The position numbers and the translations under genes are program-made. A stretch of DNA of 64,000 nt from Bhargavaea cecembensis (GTDB lineage: Bacteria; Bacillota; Bacilli; Bacillales_A; Planococcaceae): positions 558,001-622,000 of the forward strand of contig NZ_LQNT01000011.1 in assembly GCF_001619585.1 (NCBI RefSeq), read 5' to 3'. The notes under the pieces are model-generated. The model made no database searches. It saw only the letters and a list, made by a program, of their open reading frames with translations, and was not told the DNA's origin. How positions within the stretch are numbered: position 1 is the stretch's first letter; the number at the start of each line of letters is the position of its first letter. This document shows, piece after piece, positions 26,900 through 36,415 of this stretch.

Positions 26900-27232
26900 A
26901 CTTTACATCCTCCTTCCTGATTCGTATTTATCCTTTACCAAAACCCATTTTTAATACATATTTAATCATAAAGACGTACTTAAATTGTCATCTTTATTTG
27001 AAGCATTGGTACGGTTCATTTCCATCTTTCTCACAGCCCAACTGAAAACATCGCCGTCATTCTGCTGCCCGCGTGTTCTTCATCCGACACTCCGGCATAG
27101 GGAGACGGGTTGCCTGATCCATTTTCAAGCCGGCTCCCGGGACATCTTCGTAATGAAAATTTGTGATTCACCCGTAAAACAAAGTATAGTAAGCATCAAA
27201 CCAAACAATCCTCCGATTAAGGACGTGCATAC
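26900..27232. other. intergenic region upstream of rluF
   Basis: 333 bases with no convincing gene and noticeably AT-rich at its left end. The only signal I can support is the rluF promoter near its right end. Confidence 0.4.
27161..27190 (+). promoter_or_regulatory. putative rluF promoter
   Basis: -35 TTGTGA (27161-27166), 18-base spacer, -10 TATAGT (27185-27190); 43 bases before the ATG. Confidence 0.5.
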
Positions 27233-27940
27233 ATGCGGATCAATAAATTCATCAGTGAATCGGGAAAGGCCTCCAGACGCGGTGCTGATAAACTCATCGA
27301 AGAAGGGCGGGTGACGATCAACGGCAAACGTGTATCGATCGGCACCCAAGTCGAACCCGGTGACGATGTCCGGGTAGATGGGAACCCCATCCGTGTCGCC
27401 AGGAACAATGTCTATATTGCCCTAAATAAGCCTGTAGGCATTACAAGCACTACAGAAAAAAACGTAAAAGGAAATATTGTCGATCTGGTCAACCATCCAT
27501 TGAGAGTCTTTAACATCGGGCGCCTCGATAAGGATTCCGAGGGCCTGATCCTCCTTACGAATGATGGGGATATCGTCAATGAAATCCTCCGTTCCGAGAA
27601 CAGACATGAAAAAGAATATATTGTATCGGTAGATCGGCCGATCACTCCTGAATTCCTAAAGAACATGGAAGAGGGCGTAAAGATATTGGGAACAAAAACA
27701 CTTCCCTGCAAGACCGAACAATTATCAAAGCATGATTTTAAAATCATCCTGACACAAGGCCTGAACCGGCAGATCCGCCGCATGTGCGAGGCACTGGGCT
27801 ACGAAGTGTACCGGCTGCAGAGAATCCGGATCATGAATATCCATCTCGGGAATCTTCCTCCGGGACAATGGAGAGATCTTTCCAAAAAAGAACGGACCGC
27901 GTTATTTAGAGAGTTAAACTACGAGCCTAAAGAGTGGTAA
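27233..27940 (+). CDS. rluF: 23S rRNA pseudouridine synthase, RluF-like
   Basis: 235 residues, AAGGACG upstream of the ATG. An S4 RNA-binding domain ([20 protein letters not shown], about 1-50) is followed by an RsuA/RluB/E/F catalytic domain with the active Asp in [18 protein letters not shown] and the later [18 protein letters not shown]. The [13 protein letters not shown] stretch fits the RluF group (uridine 2604 of 23S rRNA) better than RluB. Codon use is more AT-rich than in neighbouring genes, which may indicate transfer. Single gene, closed by a long terminator. Confidence 0.88.
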   Translation: MRINKFISESGKASRRGADKLIEEGRVTINGKRVSIGTQVEPGDDVRVDGNPIRVARNNVYIALNKPVGITSTTEKNVKGNIVDLVNHPLRVFNIGRLDKDSEGLILLTNDGDIVNEILRSENRHEKEYIVSVDRPITPEFLKNMEEGVKILGTKTLPCKTEQLSKHDFKIILTQGLNRQIRRMCEALGYEVYRLQRIRIMNIHLGNLPPGQWRDLSKKERTALFRELNYEPKEW

Positions 27941-27956
27941 TGACCACAGAACAAAA

Positions 27957-28008
27957 ATGATCATCGGATACTTGTCCAGGAACAGGACAAATCCGATGAT
28001 CATTTCAT
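27957..28008. terminator. long bidirectional terminator
   Basis: AATGATCATCGGAT pairs with ATCCGATGATCATT, with a second inner stem TTGTCC/GGACAA. TTTCATTTT follows on the plus strand. It separates rluF from the convergent small gene. Confidence 0.82.
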
Positions 28009-28022
28009 TTTGTTGCCTGTCG

Positions 28023-28217
28023 TTATTCCCCGTGCAGGCGATCTAAAGCTTGGTATTCCTTCATATATGGACCATCATCAGCGACGGCTGAATGGTACAG
28101 CGCTTTAATGGCCAAATTCTTCTCCAGGCCCATTTCGACTTTGATCTTCTTCATCTCATCATGCAATTCGCGGTGCTGGTTAATCAGTTTTGTCATGACG
28201 GTTTTGTTATATCGCAT
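28023..28217 (-). CDS. small protein of unknown function
   Basis: 64 residues from the ATG at 28217 (AAAGGA about 10 bases upstream; a GTG at 28226 is possible). Strongly charged and helical, for example TKLINQHRELHDEMKKIKVE, with no membrane segment. I do not recognise a family. A ribosome site and a terminator in common with rluF give modest support. Confidence 0.45.
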   Translation of the reverse strand: MRYNKTVMTKLINQHRELHDEMKKIKVEMGLEKNLAIKALYHSAVADDGPYMKEYQALDRLHGE

Positions 28218-28373
28218 CAAATCCACATCCTTTTTGACCGCCTAGGCTCGGTTATTTTGGCATAAAGTGTTCCATTCAAATGAGCAGAATCTGTCCTCTT
28301 TAGTATGGCATTACACCTTGGGAAATTAAAAGTCTCATGAGCAAATCTCATGAGACTTTAATGGAATTACCTA

Positions 28374-29333
28374 TTATTCATCCCCATCATACACGGCTAC
28401 CAAACGGCCTTGTACTTCTCCGGCTTTTAGTTTCTCAATGCCTTCAGGAATATTTTCAAATTTAATCTTCGTTAATTTCGGGTTCAGTTTGCCTGCAGCC
28501 ATCAGTTCATAAATTTCCGCGATGTCCTGAGGTGTCCCGCCCACATTCGCCAGCAATCTCTTGGCGCCTGTGATAAATGAAGTCGTATTGATGGTCGTTT
28601 CCAGTTTCCCCATACCTACCAATACAACCGTTCCGCCTGGTTTCACAACTTCCAATGCATCAGAAGTGGTCACTCCAAACCCTGCGTAATCCACAATCAG
28701 GTCCAAGTCTTTGTCTGCCAGATCTTTAATATCGGATACCACTTCCGCTGCCCCGATTTCCTTGGCCAGTTCACGCGCTTTCTCACTCACATCGGCTGCG
28801 TAAATGTTCTTGATTCCTTTAGCTACAGCCGCTTGCAGTGCGAATTGACCCAGTCCGCCAATACCAATTAAGGCAATGTTCATGCCAGGTTTTGCTTGTC
28901 CTACATTAAACAAAGCAGAGTATGAAGTCATTCCCGCATCCGTCGCTGAAGCGGCCATTTCCATGGAAAGTTCATCTGGAACACGGACCAGATCCTCTGC
29001 AGGCGCATGAATTTTGGTCCCGAAACCACCGTCATAAGCATATCCTGGAGCTGTTCTGGATGGTCCGGTCGGGCAAATCGCGACACGATCTCCTACCTTA
29101 AAATCGGTAACACCTTCGCCTACTTCAGATATGACGCCGGCATTCTCATGGCCCATAATGACTGGTGCATCCATCAATGCCATCCAGCCCTCATCCTCCA
29201 GAGAACCAACATCAGAATGGCATAATCCTACTGCCTTCGTATCAATCACTACACGTCCTGGTGCCGCTTTCGGATCTTCTTGTTCTACGAGTTTGAGCGG
29301 TTCATGTGTTTTAGTGAATTGCCAACCTTTCAT
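28374..29333 (-). CDS. zinc-type alcohol dehydrogenase (MDR family)
   Basis: 319 residues from the ATG at 29333 (AGGTGGAG at 6 bases). Catalytic zinc ligands appear in GLCHSDVG and MGHENAGV, and the NAD-binding loop is GIGGLGQFALQ. The structural-zinc lobe, normally four closely spaced Cys after GDRV, is reduced to AICPTGPSRTAPGYAYDGGF with a single Cys. The protein is therefore an MDR member with a shortened lobe; some aldehyde or quinone reductases are like this. AT-rich codon use, like rluF. It is a single gene. Confidence 0.82.
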   Translation of the reverse strand: MKGWQFTKTHEPLKLVEQEDPKAAPGRVVIDTKAVGLCHSDVGSLEDEGWMALMDAPVIMGHENAGVISEVGEGVTDFKVGDRVAICPTGPSRTAPGYAYDGGFGTKIHAPAEDLVRVPDELSMEMAASATDAGMTSYSALFNVGQAKPGMNIALIGIGGLGQFALQAAVAKGIKNIYAADVSEKARELAKEIGAAEVVSDIKDLADKDLDLIVDYAGFGVTTSDALEVVKPGGTVVLVGMGKLETTINTTSFITGAKRLLANVGGTPQDIAEIYELMAAGKLNPKLTKIKFENIPEGIEKLKAGEVQGRLVAVYDGDE

Positions 29334-29440
29334 GTATATCTCCACCTTTTTTTAATATCTTAAATTCAAACTAAATATAACAGGGTTATTATTTGTAATC
29401 AACGTTTACGGCTTTGGGTTTATTTTCATAAATCGGCTGC

Positions 29441-29920
29441 TTATTTATGGTATGGCTCATTCTTCATAATCCGGAATGACCTGTAGATCTGCTCCATTAA
29501 TACCAGCTTCATCAGCTGGTGTGGGAAGGTCATCTTGGAGAAGCTCAGCTTCTCGTCGGCTCGCTTCAGTACATCTGCATGCAGGCCGAGGGATCCGCCG
29601 ATGACAAATACGACCTTGCTCTTTCCGTATGTCATCAGGGATTCCAGGTTTGCCGCGAGCTCTTCCGATGACCGCTGTTTGCCTTCGATGGCGAGAGCGA
29701 TCACATGAGCATCAGCGGAAATCTTCGACAGAATCCGCTCTCCCTCTTTTTTCTTCACCATTTCCATCTCCGCGTCACTCAGCTGCTCGGGTGCTTTTTC
29801 GTCCGGTACTTCTGTCAGCTGGATTTTTGCGTAAGGGCGAAGCCGTTTTTCGTATTCCTCGATGCCCATTTTCAGATACTTTTCTTTGAGTTTTCCGACT
29901 GTAACAATTGTAATATTCAC
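29441..29920 (-). CDS. rlmH: 23S rRNA pseudouridine-1915 N3-methyltransferase
   Basis: 159 residues from a GTG at 29920, with AAAGGTGG 7 bases upstream; homologues begin NIT(I)[10 protein letters not shown] as here. The SPOUT knot is clear: [46 protein letters not shown]. It methylates the pseudouridine at position 1915 of 23S rRNA on whole ribosomes. In Bacillus subtilis the orthologue is yydA, whose start region is a DnaA-box cluster; the same seems true here. Confidence 0.95.
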   Translation of the reverse strand: MNITIVTVGKLKEKYLKMGIEEYEKRLRPYAKIQLTEVPDEKAPEQLSDAEMEMVKKKEGERILSKISADAHVIALAIEGKQRSSEELAANLESLMTYGKSKVVFVIGGSLGLHADVLKRADEKLSFSKMTFPHQLMKLVLMEQIYRSFRIMKNEPYHK

Positions 29921-29982
29921 AGGTTGTCCACCTTTATCAAATCGGTTGTTCACAGGAATTATGCACATATCCACAGGTGAAA

Positions 29983-30174
29983 TCAAGATATGGGGGGCGA
30001 CTGCATGTTCGACACCACATATATTGCAGCCTGTGGGCAATAGTCGCAGGTTGTGGATAACTCCTCTGCTTTGTTGAGAGTTTCCATAATCGGGAAGGCT
30101 GCAGTTTCGGCAGTCACTTCGTCCAAAGCCCGGTATACGTGGGTTTCACACGCTTTTTTCGTGACAGTTTCCAT
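29983..30174 (-). CDS. CxxH/CxxC protein (BA_5709 family)
   Basis: 63 residues. The name-giving motifs are present: CETH (CxxH, residues 9-12) and CDYC (CxxC, residues 43-46), likely metal ligands. This small family of Bacillales is regularly found between htrA and rlmH, exactly as here. Function is unknown. It is AT- and DnaA-box-rich on both sides; the downstream rlmH start is 62 bases away. Confidence 0.8.
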   Translation of the reverse strand: METVTKKACETHVYRALDEVTAETAAFPIMETLNKAEELSTTCDYCPQAAIYVVSNMQSPPIS

Positions 30175-30264
30175 TCAAATCCCTCCTTCTCCGCTCCAGA
30201 AAGTTATAAACATTTGCAATTAGTTATCCACATTGGTGGACAATTGCAATTATTCCTTTCAAAA

Positions 30265-30300
30265 ACACAGGCAGCCGGTTAAAATCTCACCGTGCTGCCC
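30265..30300 (-). terminator. terminator after htrA
   Basis: GGCAGC (left) pairs with GCTGCC (right), with further CGGT/ACCG pairs after a bulged base; on the minus strand TGTGTTTTTG follows. About 60 bases after the htrA stop. Confidence 0.6.
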
Positions 30301-30360
30301 CTTGTGGATAGTTATATTTGTAACACTAGAACAAAATTTCAGTTATTTAGTTGCAAGTTG

Positions 30361-31539
30361 CTAGAATTTAATCTCAATATTTGTGGATTTACCGTCCCGA
30401 TACACCTCGAGCATGACCGTGTCGCCCTCTTTCACCTCATTATACAAGTACTTCCTCAAACCGATCAAATCCGCAATGGGCTCTCCATCCATCGCCGTGA
30501 TCACATCATACTGGCGGAGTCCGGCTTCCTGTGCCGCGGAACCCCGTGCCACCTGGTCCACGACCACACCTTCTGTAACATCCTTCGGAAGGTTCAGTTC
30601 CTGTTGCTGATACACTGCCGGAATATCCATCAGATCAAACAGAGTGACGCCCATTTGCGGACGGCGGACCTCTCCGTACTGCTCCAGATCCTCAATGATC
30701 GGAATAGCGGAATTGATCGGAATGGCCAATCCGATCCCTTCGACCGATGCTTCGGCAATTTTCATCGAGTTGATCCCGATCAGCAGTCCATTCAGGTCGA
30801 CAAGCGCGCCTCCCGAGTTGCCAGGGTTGATGGCGGCGTCGGTCTGCAGGACTTCTGCATTCCAGTCGACCGACTGGTCTCCGTTCAGATCGACCGGTAT
30901 GGACCGCTCCTTCCCTGAGATGACGCCTACCGTCACCGAACCAGAAAATCCGAGACCGAGCGGGTTGCCGATGGCGATTGCCGTCTGCCCCCGTTTCAGT
31001 TCGTCTGAGTCCCCGAATTCAATGACATCCTGTACGTCTGCGTCATCTATTTCAACAACTGCCAGATCAGTCCAGATGTCTGCGCCAAGCAGTCTGGCAG
31101 GAACTTTCGTGCCGTCTTCCAGAGTGATTTCAAGCTGTGAGGCGCCCTCAACGACATGGTTGTTCGTCACAACGTACGCTTTGCCCTCTTCCCGCTTGTA
31201 GATCACGCCCGATCCGACACCGGCCGGAACGGTCTCTTCTGAGCCTGTCCAGTAGTTTCCGGCGGTCTGGAGATTGGTCACACCCACGACAGCGGCGGAT
31301 GCCTCATCAACCGCTCCGACGATGCCATCCTGGAGCTCAAGCGCCGTGTAAGCCGCATCGTTGCCCTTCCCGTTTCCATCCTTTGCCGCTTCCGCATCGG
31401 CGGCGGTATTCACATTGTTTTTCTCCCCTTCCGCTTGCTGTCCAGAGGAGAGACAACCTTGCAGGAGCAGCGCAGCCGACAGAATGCCGGCTGTGCCCGC
31501 AAAACGCAGCCTCCGTCTTCCGGGTTCCAATCTGACCAT
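30361..31539 (-). CDS. htrC: HtrA/DegP-type membrane-anchored serine protease
   Basis: 392 residues from the ATG at 31539 (GAAAGGA at 8 bases); an ATG three codons earlier coincides with the ribosome site. N-terminal hydrophobic anchor with LLLQGC, which could be a lipobox. Then an S1 protease: His in VVTNNHVVEGA, Asp in IWTDLAVVEI, Ser in NPGNSGGALVD; and a PDZ domain near the end (GSAAQEAGLRQYDVITAMDG). It degrades misfolded exported proteins. Position downstream of walJ is conserved in Bacillales (yyxA), but a terminator separates it from the wal operon. Confidence 0.9.
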   Translation of the reverse strand: MVRLEPGRRRLRFAGTAGILSAALLLQGCLSSGQQAEGEKNNVNTAADAEAAKDGNGKGNDAAYTALELQDGIVGAVDEASAAVVGVTNLQTAGNYWTGSEETVPAGVGSGVIYKREEGKAYVVTNNHVVEGASQLEITLEDGTKVPARLLGADIWTDLAVVEIDDADVQDVIEFGDSDELKRGQTAIAIGNPLGLGFSGSVTVGVISGKERSIPVDLNGDQSVDWNAEVLQTDAAINPGNSGGALVDLNGLLIGINSMKIAEASVEGIGLAIPINSAIPIIEDLEQYGEVRRPQMGVTLFDLMDIPAVYQQQELNLPKDVTEGVVVDQVARGSAAQEAGLRQYDVITAMDGEPIADLIGLRKYLYNEVKEGDTVMLEVYRDGKSTNIEIKF

Positions 31540-31637
31540 CCGATCCATCCTTTCTTCATGAAAACAGCATATACGGATTAATCTACCCGATTGGCGGAAT
31601 TTGAACACAGCCGGGTTTCGCTGTGTCTCTTGAAAAA

Positions 31638-31668
31638 CAAAAAACCCGTCCCACCATGGGGACGGATT
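31638..31668 (-). terminator. terminator of the wal operon
   Basis: CCGTCCC pairs with GGGACGG around a 6-base loop and TTTTTTG follows on the minus strand, just after the walJ stop. Confidence 0.82.
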
Positions 31669-31673
31669 TCGGT

Positions 31674-32462
31674 TCAGACCATTACGAGCTCGGTCGGTGC
31701 TTCGGCATCAGTGTCATACAGATGCACAAATTCGCCGGGGCGGATGCCGCACGTTTCGAGTGTCTGCGAAACACTCAGTCTCGCGAGGTCTTTCATATTA
31801 TTGTCTTTCGACAGGTGGGAAAGGTAGATGCGGGTCTCCTTCTGGTCCACCACTTCGCTCATTGCGACCGCTGCGTCCTCATTCGACACGTGGCCGACGT
31901 CGCTCAGGATGCGCCGCTTGACGTTCCACGGATAGCGGCCCATCTGGAGCATGCCGACGTCATGGTTGCTTTCAAAGACGAATGCGTCCGCTCCGGAAAT
32001 CCAACCTTTCATCCGATCACTTACATAGCCGGTGTCTGTAATAAGGGCAAGTTTGCGGCCGCTGTCATGGAACACATAAAACATCGGGTCAGCGGCGTCG
32101 TGCGAAACTGCGAACGACTGGATATCAAGACTGCCGAACGACTTCACCGTCTCCATGTCGAAGGTGAACCGCTGGCCGACCGGAATCTCGCCGACCAGGC
32201 CGTCCATCGCCTTCCATGTCTTGTCGTTTGCATAGATCGGCATCCCGTACTTCCTGGCCGCTACGCCCAGCCCTCTGATATGGTCGCTGTGTTCATGTGT
32301 GACGAATATGCCGTCCACCTGCTTCATGCTGCGGCCGATGCCCCCGAGGAGCCCCTCGAGCTTCTTGGCACTCAGCCCTGCATCCACGAGGAAAGCATGC
32401 TCGTCGTTTTCTATATAAATGGAATTGCCCGTACTGCCGCTGGCCAATACACTAAATCTCAC
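31674..32462 (-). CDS. walJ: MBL-fold hydrolase WalJ (YycJ)
   Basis: 262 residues from a GTG start after AGGAGG. The metal site is [12 protein letters not shown] and the fold start is [16 protein letters not shown]. Family members (YycJ/VicX) are 5'-to-3' DNA exonucleases implicated in mismatch repair, besides being carried in the WalRK operon. Last gene of walRKHIJ, followed by a terminator; 12 bases after yycI. Confidence 0.92.
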   Translation of the reverse strand: MRFSVLASGSTGNSIYIENDEHAFLVDAGLSAKKLEGLLGGIGRSMKQVDGIFVTHEHSDHIRGLGVAARKYGMPIYANDKTWKAMDGLVGEIPVGQRFTFDMETVKSFGSLDIQSFAVSHDAADPMFYVFHDSGRKLALITDTGYVSDRMKGWISGADAFVFESNHDVGMLQMGRYPWNVKRRILSDVGHVSNEDAAVAMSEVVDQKETRIYLSHLSKDNNMKDLARLSVSQTLETCGIRPGEFVHLYDTDAEAPTELVMV

Positions 32463-32473
32463 GTTTCGGCCTC

Positions 32474-33286
32474 CTACTGTTCTTCTTCTTCGGTGACTGG
32501 TTCGGAAAGTTTGTCCAAAATTTTATTATCCACCGCGTTGACAAAGTGGTCGGTGGAAGTCCCATCGTCCAATTGTACATGAATATGCCAGGTCGGTACC
32601 AGTACCTGCTTCTGGGTAAGCTGCAGGAGCGGGGAGTAGCCCAACTTCACTTCCTTGATGTCGGAACCCGGCTTCAGATCTGCGGACCGGGATAATGCGC
32701 CGATTGCCTGTAGAGGGGCATTGAGGGCTTTCTTCTCATTGATTTCCCTCAGCTTGTAAAGCATATTCTGCTCGTATCGGATGGCCTCCCTGTCTGCATT
32801 CCAATGCACGGTCAGTGTCGAATCTTCATTATAAAAGATTGTGCTGCCGTTGACTTTCTGGAAGAAAGTTGCAGTCCGGTCTTCCTCATCCACTTCCCAT
32901 AGCGTGTAATCCTGGCTGTCCATCACGTACCCTTCCAGGAAATCGTCAAAGTCCAGTTTACCATCGCTGGTTTCCAGGCTGAACGGCTCCTCAAGCACTG
33001 AAATGAGTGTGTGTTCATCCTCAATTTTGGCTGTCTGGCCGGTCAATTCCCTCAGTTCTGTAGGGCTGACAGGCTTCAGCTCGCCGGATATATATGAGGC
33101 TTCCTTGATCTCCGGAAGTTTTCCGTAGGTGATGTCATCTCCTTTCAACCGGTCTTCGATGCTGGTTTCACCGTAAACCTGGAGATTCTCGAAGAAGTTG
33201 GTCCGTTCCATATACAGCGAGAACAGGAAGATGTTCAGGATGGCGAACACGACGATGAACATCGTCTTTGTCTTACTCCAGTCCAC
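32474..33286 (-). CDS. yycI: two-component regulator YycI (WalI)
   Basis: 270 residues from a GTG at 33286 (GGAGG 8 bases upstream), giving the family start MDWSKTKT. One N-terminal membrane helix ([18 protein letters not shown]), then an extracytoplasmic beta-rich domain. YycI pairs with YycH and contacts the membrane helices of WalK to tune kinase activity. The start lies inside the yycH coding end (overlap of 14 bases), so the two are co-translated. Confidence 0.92.
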   Translation of the reverse strand: MDWSKTKTMFIVVFAILNIFLFSLYMERTNFFENLQVYGETSIEDRLKGDDITYGKLPEIKEASYISGELKPVSPTELRELTGQTAKIEDEHTLISVLEEPFSLETSDGKLDFDDFLEGYVMDSQDYTLWEVDEEDRTATFFQKVNGSTIFYNEDSTLTVHWNADREAIRYEQNMLYKLREINEKKALNAPLQAIGALSRSADLKPGSDIKEVKLGYSPLLQLTQKQVLVPTWHIHVQLDDGTSTDHFVNAVDNKILDKLSEPVTEEEEQ

Positions 33287-34598
33287 CCATGCCACCTCCC
33301 GTTCCGGCTTTCTTTACGGAATACCATTCCTCGTTCTCCTCATAGAACCATGCCGGTTCCAGGATATACAGGTTGTTGTCATCATCCCTCCGGAGAGCGT
33401 ATCCGCGGACAATGTCACTCACCTCATTCAAGTCGACTTCCGGGTCTGTGCGGAGTTCCTCCACCACATCCGTCCCGGCCGGCAGCCTTTTTTCAGCATT
33501 CTCCGGGAGCGGATCGCCCAGCTGGTAATAGGGCCGTGCGTAGTTGGCTATCCGGCCGCTGGCCCAAATCTGCGTGATTTCCGTAAACGTGAAGTCACTG
33601 AAGACGGGATATCCTCTGATCTCCATCTGATACTTAATCTGATTGCGAATCGGATCTATGGAGGAAAGAACGAAGTCATTGGTCCAGCCGCCATGTTCGT
33701 TGACAAAGTCAAGACTGTCCAGAAGGAGTTCACTCGGGATGGAAACACCCTCGTTGCTGCTTCTCACTTTCATATCCGTAAACTTCAACGTCTTCATCTG
33801 TGTGTTAACAATCATCTGGTGATGGGTATCGTGGTACCTTTCCGAATGTTCACCCATCCGCTCCCGCTGGACAAGGCTCTTGTCGATAAACAGCGCATCC
33901 GCGAAGTCGTCAGGGCTAACATCCTGCTGGAAAAAGGTCATATTACTGACAGATCTGCTTGCTGAAGGAAGATAAAGGGTCCGGGCCTTTTCCCGCTCAA
34001 CTGCGGCATACGGTTCAATTTCTTTTGCTTCTGCCAGCAGGTTGTTCAACCGGTCGGGTTCGACGCCTGTCGCATGGGCTGTAAATCTGCGTCCGCCGTC
34101 TTTTCCGATAAAGTGAACAAGGCCGCTGTCCGATTGGGTTTCGATGACAATCTGGCTGAAGCTGGCTTCGGTCGTCACCGAATCACTGAACCGGAACAGA
34201 TTATCCACGACCCCGAACGGAATAAGGGACCGGAAAAAGAGGGTGACAGTGTCAGGCTGGCTGATGATGCTGTTCGCCTCATCCTCGGTGATTTCCTTGT
34301 CAGCCTCCGTCAGGTTCTGGAACGACCATGTTTTCATGAAGTCCATCAGCGACTCGATATCCTCCCTGTCCGTTGTTCCGGACAGATCATTTTCGGAAAT
34401 GGCGATCATCTTATAGGGAAGAATCACGTCGCCGAGTTTCTGTTTATCCTCATCGATGATGATATCGGACGTCGGTGCCTGTTCGATCGGCTCGTAATTG
34501 GGCCGGAATGTCCAGATTGAGAATGTCAGCGTGATGCTGAGGAAAATGAGGAGAATGAGGACTGCCGATTTGATTTGCTCTACATATTTCAATCCCAT
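33273..34598 (-). CDS. yycH: two-component regulator YycH (WalH)
   Basis: 441 residues. One membrane helix (residues about 8-30, SAVLILLIFLSITLTFSIW) followed by FRPNYEPI, as in YycH proteins, and a large extracytoplasmic part. It binds WalK in the membrane together with YycI and holds it in check. The start overlaps the end of walK by 10 bases. Confidence 0.92.
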   Translation of the reverse strand: MGLKYVEQIKSAVLILLIFLSITLTFSIWTFRPNYEPIEQAPTSDIIIDEDKQKLGDVILPYKMIAISENDLSGTTDREDIESLMDFMKTWSFQNLTEADKEITEDEANSIISQPDTVTLFFRSLIPFGVVDNLFRFSDSVTTEASFSQIVIETQSDSGLVHFIGKDGGRRFTAHATGVEPDRLNNLLAEAKEIEPYAAVEREKARTLYLPSASRSVSNMTFFQQDVSPDDFADALFIDKSLVQRERMGEHSERYHDTHHQMIVNTQMKTLKFTDMKVRSSNEGVSIPSELLLDSLDFVNEHGGWTNDFVLSSIDPIRNQIKYQMEIRGYPVFSDFTFTEITQIWASGRIANYARPYYQLGDPLPENAEKRLPAGTDVVEELRTDPEVDLNEVSDIVRGYALRRDDDNNLYILEPAWFYEENEEWYSVKKAGTGGGMGGLE

Positions 34599-36409
34599 TC
34601 ACCCGCCTCTACAACCTCAAAAGGAAGCGTGAAGAAGATGGTTGTCCCCTTGCCTTCCTCACTCTCCGCCCAGATGAGGCCGCCGTGTGCCTGGATCATT
34701 TCCTTGGCGATGGCCAGCCCGAGACCGGTTCCGCCCATCGCACGCGAGCGGGCTTTGTCCGCACGGTAAAACCGCTCGAAAATCCGATTCACATTTGCTT
34801 CCGGAATGCCCATCCCTTCATCGGCAACCGCTATTTTGATATGGTCATCCTCTGCCTGAACGGTAAACCGGACATTGCCGCCGTCCGGGGAGTACTTCAG
34901 GGCGTTGGAGATGATGTTGTCGATGACCTGGGTCATCTTGTCCATATCGAGCTCCGTATAAAGCGGACCGGGCGGAATGAGCCGGATCAGCTCCACATCC
35001 TTTGATTTCATCAGTTCAAACCGGTCAATGATCCGGTGGAAGAATTTCACGAAGTCCACAATATCGGTGTTCAGCTCGTATTCCCTGCTGTCCATCCGCG
35101 ACAGCTGGAGGAGATCCGTGACGAGACGGATCATCCGCTCCGTCTCGGTCTGTGTGACATGCAGGAAGGAAGGCGCGATCTCCTCATCCTTCCATGCGCC
35201 ATCCGCCAGCGCCTCAAGATAGCTCCTCATCGATGTGAGCGGCGTGCGGAGCTCATGGCTGACATTCGAGACGAATTCCCGGCGCTCCATCTCGATCTTT
35301 TCCTGCTCGGTGATGTCGTGCAGGACGACAATCAGCCCGTTTACAAACCCGGTCTCCTTCTGGATGACCGAGAAGTTCGCCCGCAGGATATAAGGCCGAT
35401 CCTCATCGCTGAAGTCGATTGTGACCGGTCCCTGCATATCGACAAGGTCCTCGAAAGTATGATCCTGCTCAAGGCCGAGCACGGCCGGCACGGGACGGTT
35501 CAGAACATGCTCGCGGGGGATGCCCAGCATGCCGAGCGCCGTGTCGTTGATCAGGATGATTCGGCCCTTCCGGTCAGTCGAGATGACGCCGTCCGTCATG
35601 TTGGAGAGGACCGAAGCCAGCTTCCTCCGCTCGGATTCAGTCGATGATTGCGCCTCCTGAAGGCGGGTCGTCAGGTGGTTGAATGCCTTTGCCAGATCGC
35701 CGATCTCATCCTGCCCGTACACCCGGACCTTCCGGGCAAAGTTTCCTTTTGCCATGGCGCTCGCCTGCTTCGTCATGTCGGCAATCGGACGGGTAATGGT
35801 CTGTGCGATGAGGATCCCCAGAATGACGGTGATTCCCAGGGAGAACGCCGTACCGCCGGCAAGAATCTGGTTGATTTCGTTGATCTGACTGTATACCTTC
35901 TCAATGTTCGACTGAATATGCAGGACCGCAATCACTTCACCTCCGGAAATGATCGGTTTCGCAAGCACCCAGATCCGGCGTTGCGACTCATTCAGGAAGG
36001 TACTCTCGAACGAGGTGCTGGACTGGATCGATTTCCGGACAAGTTCGTCCATCGTGCGCTGGTTGACCAGGTGCTGATTTTCATACTCGGATGTGGCGAG
36101 AATCTGCGTCTTGGGGTCGATGATCCTCACTTCGATGATGTCATCTGATGAAAATTGGGAAAGGACAGTCCCTAGACTCACTTCGATTGACGGGTCTTCC
36201 TCTGTCCTCAGCCGCGTCATTTCCTCCCTGATGCTGAATTCCAGAATGTTCACCCGGTCCTCGATGGATGCCTGGAAGTTTTCCTTCAGGGTCTTCTCAA
36301 GTTCCTGGGCAAAGTAGATGCCGATGATCTGCATGGCGATCAGGATGAGAAGAACGTACATCAGGACGAACTTCAGATGGATGGACCGGAAAAAGCCGAC
36401 TTTCCGCAT
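34589..36409 (-). CDS. walK: essential sensor histidine kinase WalK
   Basis: 606 residues: TM1 about 12-32, extracytoplasmic Cache/PAS about 34-180, TM2 about 183-203, HAMP about 204-255, PAS with VLSNMTDGVISTDRKGRII, HisKA with His in FVSNVSHELRTPLTS, HATPase with N-box ISNALKYSPDGG and G-boxes DEGMGIPE, GGTGLGLAI. It senses cell-wall status (lipid II / muropeptide tension) and phosphorylates WalR, controlling autolysin genes. Six bases after walR, so co-transcribed. Confidence 0.96.
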   Translation of the reverse strand: MRKVGFFRSIHLKFVLMYVLLILIAMQIIGIYFAQELEKTLKENFQASIEDRVNILEFSIREEMTRLRTEEDPSIEVSLGTVLSQFSSDDIIEVRIIDPKTQILATSEYENQHLVNQRTMDELVRKSIQSSTSFESTFLNESQRRIWVLAKPIISGGEVIAVLHIQSNIEKVYSQINEINQILAGGTAFSLGITVILGILIAQTITRPIADMTKQASAMAKGNFARKVRVYGQDEIGDLAKAFNHLTTRLQEAQSSTESERRKLASVLSNMTDGVISTDRKGRIILINDTALGMLGIPREHVLNRPVPAVLGLEQDHTFEDLVDMQGPVTIDFSDEDRPYILRANFSVIQKETGFVNGLIVVLHDITEQEKIEMERREFVSNVSHELRTPLTSMRSYLEALADGAWKDEEIAPSFLHVTQTETERMIRLVTDLLQLSRMDSREYELNTDIVDFVKFFHRIIDRFELMKSKDVELIRLIPPGPLYTELDMDKMTQVIDNIISNALKYSPDGGNVRFTVQAEDDHIKIAVADEGMGIPEANVNRIFERFYRADKARSRAMGGTGLGLAIAKEMIQAHGGLIWAESEEGKGTTIFFTLPFEVVEAGEWD

Positions 36410-36415
36410 CAGACG

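Larger units (their letters stand above)
29913..30311. promoter_or_regulatory. DnaA-box cluster at the rlmH 5' end (off-origin)
   Basis: Boxes close to TTATNCACA: ATATTCACA 29913-29921, TTGTTCACA 29946-29954, TTATGCACA 29959-29967, ATATCCACA 29967-29975, TGTGGATAA 30052-30060 (perfect), TTATCCACA 30224-30232 (perfect), TGTGGATAG 30303-30311. They span the rlmH start, the CxxH/CxxC gene and the htrA 3' side. Confidence 0.7.
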
